Assembly: GCA_030672115.1 (NCBI GenBank)
Contig: DAOVGZ010000023.1
Span: 1 to 12,030, forward strand
Direction of reading: 5' to 3'
From: a bacterium
GTDB taxonomy: Bacteria > Babelota > Babeliae > Babelales > Vermiphilaceae
DNA length: 12,030 nucleotides
The position numbers were made by a program, and so were the translations under genes. The notes beneath the pieces are model-generated. The model was not told the DNA's origin. It did no database searches and saw only the letters and a program-made list of their open reading frames with translations. Shown piece after piece: positions 7,293 to 12,030 of the stretch. The number at the start of each line of letters is the position of its first letter. Positions within the stretch are counted from its first letter, which is position 1.

Positions 7293-7341
7293 TTTATATT
7301 TTTCAATAAATTAGTACTCATTATAAACAGAGGGGGCAAAT

Positions 7342-8118
7342 ATGCAATTGTTTCAATCTTGGAAGGAATCACTAACAGTCTTCACTCCAAAGAATTTTTC
7401 TTTATTTGGATTGGTATCATTAAATATTGCTTTTCAGACTTTTAAGGTATGGTTGGGTCTTTTTTGGTATCTTTTTGTTTTGACTTTTTTTGTTGATCTT
7501 TTTCCATTTTTTAGCTTTAAAGTTGGTCCATTTTCATCAAGTATTAGTCAAATTGTTAGTCTACTAGTAACATTTATTTTGTTTATGACTCTTTATTTAT
7601 CTTTACGGCCATCAACAAAAATAAAAAATTATAGCTACTTTAGGGATTATAGTTTACATGCTGGTATTTTAGGCCTTTTATTTTTAGTGAAAATAATTTT
7701 CTTTAACATGTTTTCTTTTTTGAGTTCTTCAGGTATTGATGTTTTTTCATTGATTTTGTTTGCCCCCTTTATTGTTACAATTTCAACTATTTTTATGTTT
7801 TTTTATTTAGATTCTCAAGGCAGTTTTAAAAATTTTTTTGCGTCTGCTCTTCGTACGTTAAAAATGCTTTGGTATTGGTTTCCTTTCTTTTTTGTTGTTG
7901 GTTGGGGTTCGGGTGTTCTTTCTTTGGTAATTGTTTACGCTTTTAAACTTGGTTTTTTACCTTTTGTTTTTTTTACTAATTGTTTTTCATTTGGTTTTGA
8001 ATTTAAATTTTTATGGGTATTTTCAAAGATTTTTTCTATTTTGTTTGCCATCGTTCCAGCTTCTCTTTCTGCAGCATTTTATATAAAAAAAGTACATGAT
8101 CAGCCGAAATTTTTTTGA
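7342..8118 (+). CDS. Phe-rich multi-pass membrane protein of unknown function
   Basis: A 258-residue integral membrane protein that I do not recognise. By hydrophobicity there are about six membrane segments, roughly at residues 22-52 (one or two), 68-90, 106-126, 132-156, 174-198 and 222-246. The loops are short and the few charged residues are mostly Lys/Arg. About 52 of 258 residues are Phe, almost all TTT, which is extreme even for an AT-rich genome. The start is well supported: the strong Shine-Dalgarno AGAGGGGG (7329-7336) lies 5 bases before the ATG. The gene opens a plus-strand run, with plsC 30 bp downstream, so a role in the envelope or membrane lipid is a reasonable guess. No catalytic motif is visible. 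It sits where an operon-specific membrane partner might be expected, but nothing shows a link to the Bat proteins. Confidence 0.75.
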   Translation: MQLFQSWKESLTVFTPKNFSLFGLVSLNIAFQTFKVWLGLFWYLFVLTFFVDLFPFFSFKVGPFSSSISQIVSLLVTFILFMTLYLSLRPSTKIKNYSYFRDYSLHAGILGLLFLVKIIFFNMFSFLSSSGIDVFSLILFAPFIVTISTIFMFFYLDSQGSFKNFFASALRTLKMLWYWFPFFFVVGWGSGVLSLVIVYAFKLGFLPFVFFTNCFSFGFEFKFLWVFSKIFSILFAIVPASLSAAFYIKKVHDQPKFF

Positions 8119-8148
8119 ATAATTATTAAAAAAACGATTAGGTATTAT

Positions 8149-8877
8149 ATGGTTAAGAAGTTAGTGCGAACAACTGTTTCTTATGTATCTTTATTAATTG
8201 TTATTTTCCTTATAGGAGTGCCTTGTTTTTTAATGACACTTTTGCCTGCTCGTTGGCGCTATGATAATAAATTATTTTTTTGGTTATCACATGTTTTTTA
8301 TATTGCAGCTCTTAAAACATCGATGGTTCCAATTACGGTTATAGGAAAAGAAAATATTCCCAATGAACCAGTTATTATTGTTGCAAATCATCAGTCATCA
8401 ATGGATATTCCACTTATTGGTTCATTAGTTAATAGTTTTTCGCATATATGGCTTGCGAAATCGGGGCTAAAACGTTATTGGATAGGTCCAATTGTTAGAA
8501 GAATGGCTATTCTTATTGATATGTCTACTCCCCAAAAAGGTCTACGGTCTCTTGTTAAAGCAATTAATATGATTAAAGGAAAAAAAAGGCATGCAATTGT
8601 TTTTCCTGAAGGAGCAAGATTTATTGGTGATAATAGTGTGCGTGAATTTTTTTCTGGATTTGCTATGCTAGCAAAACAAGCAAAACGGTCAGTTGTACCG
8701 GTTATGATTTTTGATGCATATAAGGTGTATCCTCCAGGTTCATTTTTTGTACATAAACATCCTGTTAAGGTAGTGGTTGGAAAACCTTTTCATTTTCAAA
8801 AAGATGAAACATTAGAGGCATTTAAAAATCGTGTTTATGCATGGTTTGTTAAACAGGTAGATGATTCGGAGAAGTAA
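8149..8877 (+). CDS. plsC: 1-acyl-sn-glycerol-3-phosphate acyltransferase
   Basis: Membrane enzyme that adds the second acyl chain to lysophosphatidic acid, giving phosphatidic acid, the precursor of all phospholipids. The 242 residues match the PlsC/LPLAT family. There is an N-terminal membrane segment (about 9-32). The catalytic HX4D motif is NHQSSMD, with H81 and D86. The glycerol-phosphate-binding motif is FPEGAR (152-157), where most members have EGTR. PVMIFDAY follows, as the usual block IV. The ATG at 8149 has AGG six bases upstream. The stop at 8877 is followed after 2 bp by the GTG of batA, whose Shine-Dalgarno lies inside the plsC 3' end, so the two genes are translationally linked. 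Acyl donor (acyl-ACP or acyl-CoA) cannot be told from the sequence. Confidence 0.93.
   Translation: MVKKLVRTTVSYVSLLIVIFLIGVPCFLMTLLPARWRYDNKLFFWLSHVFYIAALKTSMVPITVIGKENIPNEPVIIVANHQSSMDIPLIGSLVNSFSHIWLAKSGLKRYWIGPIVRRMAILIDMSTPQKGLRSLVKAINMIKGKKRHAIVFPEGARFIGDNSVREFFSGFAMLAKQAKRSVVPVMIFDAYKVYPPGSFFVHKHPVKVVVGKPFHFQKDETLEAFKNRVYAWFVKQVDDSEK
8868..8874 (+). promoter_or_regulatory. batA: Shine-Dalgarno supporting the batA GTG start
   Basis: GGAGAAG inside the last codons of plsC lies 5 bases before GTG 8880. This decides for a GTG start 2 bp after the plsC stop. Confidence 0.6.
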
Positions 8878-8879
8878 TT

Positions 8880-9869
8880 GTGCACTATTTTTTCAGGTTT
8901 GCTAATATACAAATTTTGATAGGATTCCTTTTTTTAATAGGAATTCTTTTTTTACTGAAATTAAAAAAACATCAACATGCTATCTATAGTTATTCTTTAG
9001 GTGGCCAATTTAAATCAAAAAATTTGGCTAGTCGTCACAAACACAGAACTATTTTTTTTATTCTTCGTTTTTTTTCTTTAATTTTACTCGCTTTTTTAAT
9101 TGGTAGACCGCAGCTTGTTGATTCTCGATCAAATGTTTTGATTGAAGGAATTGATATCATGTTGGTTCTTGATGTTTCTGGCAGTATGGAATTGCGTGAT
9201 TACGGTGATAAAAAAAAATCTCGTGTTGAAGTTGCAAAACAGGAAGCAATTCGTTTTATCGACAAACGTGTTCACGATCCAATAGGGCTTGTTATTTTTG
9301 GGCAACATGCAATCTCACGGTGTCCAATTACTTCTGATAAAACTATTTTAAAATCTATTGTTAATGATTTGCATATTGGTGTGGTAAATCCTGATGGAAC
9401 GGTTCTTTGTCGTGCCATACTTAACGCAGCTAACAGGCTTAAAGATTCAAAGTCGAAAAATAAAATTCTAATAATGTTAACCGATGGTGAGCCCAGCAAA
9501 GGTGACGAAAAACCTGAAATAGCAATTGAGGTTGTCAAAAAAATGGGTATAAAAGTGTATACCATTGGTATTGGTTCAGATAAAGATCAAATTATTTATC
9601 ATCCTTTTTATGGTCCAATTCAAAAACCAAAAATAAATTCTGAGTTATTAAAAAAAATAGCAAAACAAACAGGTGGAAAATTTTTCTTGGCTGCAAATCA
9701 AAATGATATGCGTTCTGTTTATGATGAAATTGATAAGCTTGAAAAAACAGAGTACGAGACCGATATTTTTAGTAATTATCAAGAAGTATTGATGCCTTTT
9801 TTGTGGATAGTATTTATTTTTGTTGTACTTGAAGTTTTTCTTTCATCATTTATATGGTTTGGGCTATGA
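8880..9869 (+). CDS. batA: BatA-like VWA-domain membrane protein
   Basis: A 329-residue membrane-anchored von Willebrand factor A protein of the Bat (Bacteroides aerotolerance) group. Membrane segments are predicted at about 10-26 and 57-74, before the VWA domain, and 304-322 at the C-terminus. The MIDAS metal site is complete: DVSGS (D98, S100, S102), T174 in DGT, and D202 in LTDGE. In the family these domains bind Mg2+ and mediate protein-protein contacts. Bat proteins have been linked to oxidative-stress tolerance and envelope integrity, though their biochemical function is unsettled. The family's AISRCPITSD block is present. Translation starts at GTG 8880, supported by GGAGAAG just upstream. 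The stop codon overlaps the batB ATG as ATGA (9866-9869). The N-terminal segment pair and the plain DVSGS motif suit BatA better than BatB. Confidence 0.88.
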   Translation: MHYFFRFANIQILIGFLFLIGILFLLKLKKHQHAIYSYSLGGQFKSKNLASRHKHRTIFFILRFFSLILLAFLIGRPQLVDSRSNVLIEGIDIMLVLDVSGSMELRDYGDKKKSRVEVAKQEAIRFIDKRVHDPIGLVIFGQHAISRCPITSDKTILKSIVNDLHIGVVNPDGTVLCRAILNAANRLKDSKSKNKILIMLTDGEPSKGDEKPEIAIEVVKKMGIKVYTIGIGSDKDQIIYHPFYGPIQKPKINSELLKKIAKQTGGKFFLAANQNDMRSVYDEIDKLEKTEYETDIFSNYQEVLMPFLWIVFIFVVLEVFLSSFIWFGL

Positions 9870-10873
9870 AAACAGTTTTATTTGGTATTACATGGGCAAC
9901 ATTTCAAAATATAGTTGTTCTTCCTGTTGTTATTATGATTTTTATTTTATTGTTATTAAAGTTAAAGCGCATTCGTGAAGCTGTTTTTTTATTGTCTCAG
10001 TCAGTAAGGACAAAATTTTTATTGAAAAATATATCTCCTGTAAAACAGATAATTAAAATTGTTTTAATGACAGTAGGATTAGTTTTTTTATTTTTAGCGT
10101 TGTTACGTCCTCAATGGAGCAAAAAGGAACAGATTGTTGCGCAAGAAGGGCGAGATCTTTTTATCGCCTTTGATGTTTCGCGAAGTATGCTTGTGCAAGA
10201 TTGTGCTCCAAATCGTTTAGAGTGTGCAAAGCAAAAAGTAAAAATGTTGCTAGATAATTTTGAGTGTGAGCGGGTAGGTCTTATTCTTTTTTCTGGTTCT
10301 ACATGTGTTCAATGTCCTTTAACAAACGATTATGCTGCGTTTTTTATGTTTCTTGATCAACTTGATGTTGAAACTATTTCCTCAGGTACAACGGCAATCG
10401 ATCAGGCAATTAAAAAAGCGTTATCTTCTTTTAAATCGATGCCAACCAGAAAAAACAAGCTATTGATTTTGTTTACTGATGGGGAAGACTTTTCTAGTAA
10501 TCTAGCAGGCGTTCGTGCTGATGCGGTCAAAGAAGGTCTGACTATTTTTGCTATTGGTGTTGGAACACCTGATGGTGGTCCAATTCCGAATTTTAATGAG
10601 CATAAAAAATTTATAGGACATCAAAAAGATTTAAAAAATAAAATAATAATTTCTCGATTAAATGAAGGTATTTTGGATAATATTGCACAGCAAACAGGTG
10701 GGCACTATTTACGTATAACGCATGATGATAAAGATATAAAATCATTAGTGTGTTTTGTTGAAAAATTTGAAAAAGAAAAATTTGAAGATAAAAAGGTTTC
10801 GGTATTAGAAGATCGATATCCGTATTTTTTAGTTGTCAGTTTTATATCCTTTGCTCTTGAGTGGTTATTATGA
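9866..10873 (+). CDS. batB: BatB-like VWA-domain membrane protein
   Basis: A second, related VWA protein of 335 residues, paralogous to batA next door. Membrane segments are predicted at about 15-31, about 63-80 before the VWA domain, and at the extreme C-terminus. The MIDAS reads DVSRS (D103, S105, S107) followed by M and by APNRLE, the typical BatB form. T175 in SGTT and D205 in TDGED complete the site. The C-terminal part contains a GHYLRIT strand as in homologues. I chose ATG 9866, which overlaps the batA stop by 4 bases (ATGA). An in-frame ATG at 9854 would add four residues but has no ribosome-binding site. Partner of BatA in the presumed periplasm-facing complex (family knowledge). Six Cys are present in the VWA region and tail, more than in BatA; their role is unknown. 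Confidence 0.88.
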   Translation: MKTVLFGITWATFQNIVVLPVVIMIFILLLLKLKRIREAVFLLSQSVRTKFLLKNISPVKQIIKIVLMTVGLVFLFLALLRPQWSKKEQIVAQEGRDLFIAFDVSRSMLVQDCAPNRLECAKQKVKMLLDNFECERVGLILFSGSTCVQCPLTNDYAAFFMFLDQLDVETISSGTTAIDQAIKKALSSFKSMPTRKNKLLILFTDGEDFSSNLAGVRADAVKEGLTIFAIGVGTPDGGPIPNFNEHKKFIGHQKDLKNKIIISRLNEGILDNIAQQTGGHYLRITHDDKDIKSLVCFVEKFEKEKFEDKKVSVLEDRYPYFLVVSFISFALEWLL

Positions 10874-11844
10874 AGAAAAAAAACATTTTTATATTTTGTA
10901 TTTTTTTTAATTTTATTTCATTAAGAGCAAATTTTTTAAAGCGGGATTATGCAACACATATTGCACATTGTGGTGATTGGAAGAGATCTAATCAAATGCT
11001 CGCAAATCTGACAGTTAAAGATCCAGATAGTGCTGATTTATTATATGATTCGGGTGTTGCGGCTTTTAAAATATCTGAATTTGAAAAAGCACATGCTTAT
11101 TTTAATAATGCAAAAAAAAGTTCTAATGCTTCAGAAATATTAAAAAAACAAGCGTGCTTTAATTTAGGAAATACGTGTGTTGAGTTAAAAAAGTTTGAAG
11201 ATGCTATTGCTCAGTATAAGCAAGTACTTTTTTTTGATGCTCATGATGAAAAAGCAAAACATAATTTGGAAGTTGTTAAAAATATGTTGGAACAACAAAA
11301 AAATCAAGATCAAAAAAAAGAGCAGCAGCAAAAAAAAGAAAAAAATAATAAGAATTCTCAAGAGAAAAAAGAGAACGATTCAGACGATCAAAAATCCAAC
11401 GAACAACAAAACAGTGATGGACAAAGCAAGAGCAGCCCTAAAAAAAACGAACAACAAAAAGAGGGGCAAGATGATAGGGGCGATGATAGCCGCAATCAAT
11501 CCGATAAAGATGGTGAGCGGAATCAAGAAAATAGTTCCTCGAACAATCTTGATGACAAAGAGCGCGAACAAAAGAAACAAGATGAGCGAGAACATGATGG
11601 TTCTCCAGAGCAAAAAGAAAAAAAAGAACAACAATCTGCTTCTCAAGATACTGATCCGGCGCGGCAAGAGCAAGAGAATAAAAAGAACTCTTCATCAAAG
11701 GGGAAAGCAAAGCGTTATGATGATCAGGTGATGCGTATTTTATCGGCTACAGAGAAAGATGATGCGCAGGCACACAAGAAAATGATGGCTGAAAATGTGA
11801 AAAAAGCGACGGGACATTATGATAAAAATCAAAACAATTATTAA
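10870..11844 (+). CDS. batC: BatC-like exported TPR protein with long low-complexity region
   Basis: A 324-residue protein. Residues 1-20 look like a Sec signal peptide (MKKKN, a Phe/Ile-rich core, and LRA before N21). Tetratricopeptide repeats occupy about 55-85 (ADLLYDSGVAAFKISEFEKA) and 93-138 (ACFNLGNTCVELKKFEDAI, then DEKAKHNLE). This layout, directly after batB, is that of BatC. Residues 141-282 are low complexity, nearly all Gln, Lys, Glu, Asn, Asp and Ser, and probably unfolded. A conserved-looking C-terminal helix (YDDQVMRILSATEKDD) follows, as in BatC proteins, which end in a similar short block after a charged linker. The start is ATG 10870, overlapping the batB stop as ATGA; an in-frame GTG at 10861 is less likely. 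The end overlaps batD by 26 bases. TPRs suggest a scaffold role in the Bat complex. Confidence 0.83.
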   Translation: MKKKNIFIFCIFFNFISLRANFLKRDYATHIAHCGDWKRSNQMLANLTVKDPDSADLLYDSGVAAFKISEFEKAHAYFNNAKKSSNASEILKKQACFNLGNTCVELKKFEDAIAQYKQVLFFDAHDEKAKHNLEVVKNMLEQQKNQDQKKEQQQKKEKNNKNSQEKKENDSDDQKSNEQQNSDGQSKSSPKKNEQQKEGQDDRGDDSRNQSDKDGERNQENSSSNNLDDKEREQKKQDEREHDGSPEQKEKKEQQSASQDTDPARQEQENKKNSSSKGKAKRYDDQVMRILSATEKDDAQAHKKMMAENVKKATGHYDKNQNNY

Positions 11845-12030
11845 GACAGGATTTTTTTTAGCTTTTATTTTTGTTGTTTGTTTTGCAAATGCGAAAACAG
11901 ATGTACAGTTGCGTGTACTTAGTAATGACGGATATGAATTACAACAGGTGCAAGTTGGTCGCCCCTTTGTTTTAGATGTTATTATTCAAGGTGGGCAAGG
12001 CAGCTTAACAGATCCGCATATAGAAGGTGC
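11819..12030 (+). CDS. batD: BatD-like exported protein, 3'-truncated by window edge
   Basis: An open frame begins at ATG 11819, inside the last 26 bases of batC, and runs to the window end without a stop (70 codons seen). Residues 1-24 are a clear signal peptide: a basic start (MIKIKTIIK), a hydrophobic core (FFLAFIFVVC) and FANA before K25. The next residues (DVQLRVLSNDGYEL, then QVGRPFVLDVII) form beta strands like the first Ig-like domain of BatD (oxygen-tolerance protein family), which typically opens with a statement of ligand or substrate binding strands of this kind. Position after batA-batB-batC supports the call strongly; sequence alone supports it moderately. GACGGG upstream of the ATG may serve as the ribosome-binding site. 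The rest of the gene, expected to include a C-terminal membrane segment, lies beyond the window. Confidence 0.75.
   Translation, partial: MIKIKTIIKTGFFLAFIFVVCFANAKTDVQLRVLSNDGYELQQVQVGRPFVLDVIIQGGQGSLTDPHIEG

Noticed and set aside
9272..9565. 97-codon minus-strand frame opposite batA
   Set aside because: Lies opposite the MIDAS-bearing VWA domain, which explains the open frame; no ribosome-binding site was seen.
9854..9865. Upstream ATG as the batB start
   Set aside because: No ribosome-binding site precedes it, and the ATG at 9866 forms a standard ATGA overlap with the batA stop; the four extra residues add nothing recognisable.
11380..11673. Hydrophobic minus-strand open frame opposite batC
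   Set aside because: It is the antisense of the Lys/Gln/Glu low-complexity region: AAA/GAA codons read backwards give Phe/Leu runs. There is no start context of its own, and batC is far better supported.
11195..11731. 178-codon plus-strand frame overlapping batC
   Set aside because: Lys/Asn/Ile-rich shift-frame translation of the same A-rich stretch; it has no domain or ribosome-binding site.

Overview
This 12 kb window is an AT-rich bacterial chromosome segment in which almost every base is coding. The genes suggest a diderm (Gram-negative-type) bacterium: a BatA/BatB/BatC/BatD cluster, PlsC, and Sec-type signal peptides on BatC and BatD. The extreme A/T homopolymers, the short gaps, the Bat genes and an acidic internally repeated coiled-coil protein together recall the candidate phylum Dependentiae (TM6). 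That assignment is an inference from gene style and was not tested by any search.

Layout. (1) 1-599: the 3' end of a gene for a repetitive, acidic coiled-coil protein, closed by a very strong perfect-palindrome terminator. (2) 739-4614: metG (methionyl-tRNA synthetase with a fused C-terminal tRNA-binding domain), then a heparinase II/III-family polysaccharide lyase 27 bp downstream, probably cotranscribed. (3) 4615-4815: a convergent intergenic region with a shared bidirectional terminator and possibly a small RNA. (4) 4816-7062, minus strand: topA, with four C-terminal zinc-ribbon units. (5) 7063-7341: a divergent intergenic region with candidate promoters for both sides. (6) 7342-12030, plus strand: a tightly packed run of a Phe-rich membrane protein, plsC, batA, batB, batC and the start of batD, which runs off the window.

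How the genes work together. metG and topA are housekeeping genes. The last block looks like one envelope operon. PlsC makes phosphatidic acid for membrane lipid. BatA and BatB are membrane-anchored VWA (MIDAS) proteins, BatC is an exported TPR protein, and BatD is an exported membrane protein; together they are thought to form a periplasm-facing complex. Junctions of 2 bp, two ATGA overlaps and a 26-bp overlap indicate translational coupling. The usual MoxR ATPase and DUF58 genes do not lie directly upstream of batA here.

Most notable: the heptad-perfect coiled coil with a cysteine in its hydrophobic core at regular intervals, encoded by identical 84-bp tandem repeats; the apparently cytoplasmic heparinase-fold enzyme that keeps its catalytic Asn/Tyr/His; and the non-canonical plsC-bat arrangement. 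I see no CRISPR array, tRNA, rRNA, insertion sequence or prophage gene.
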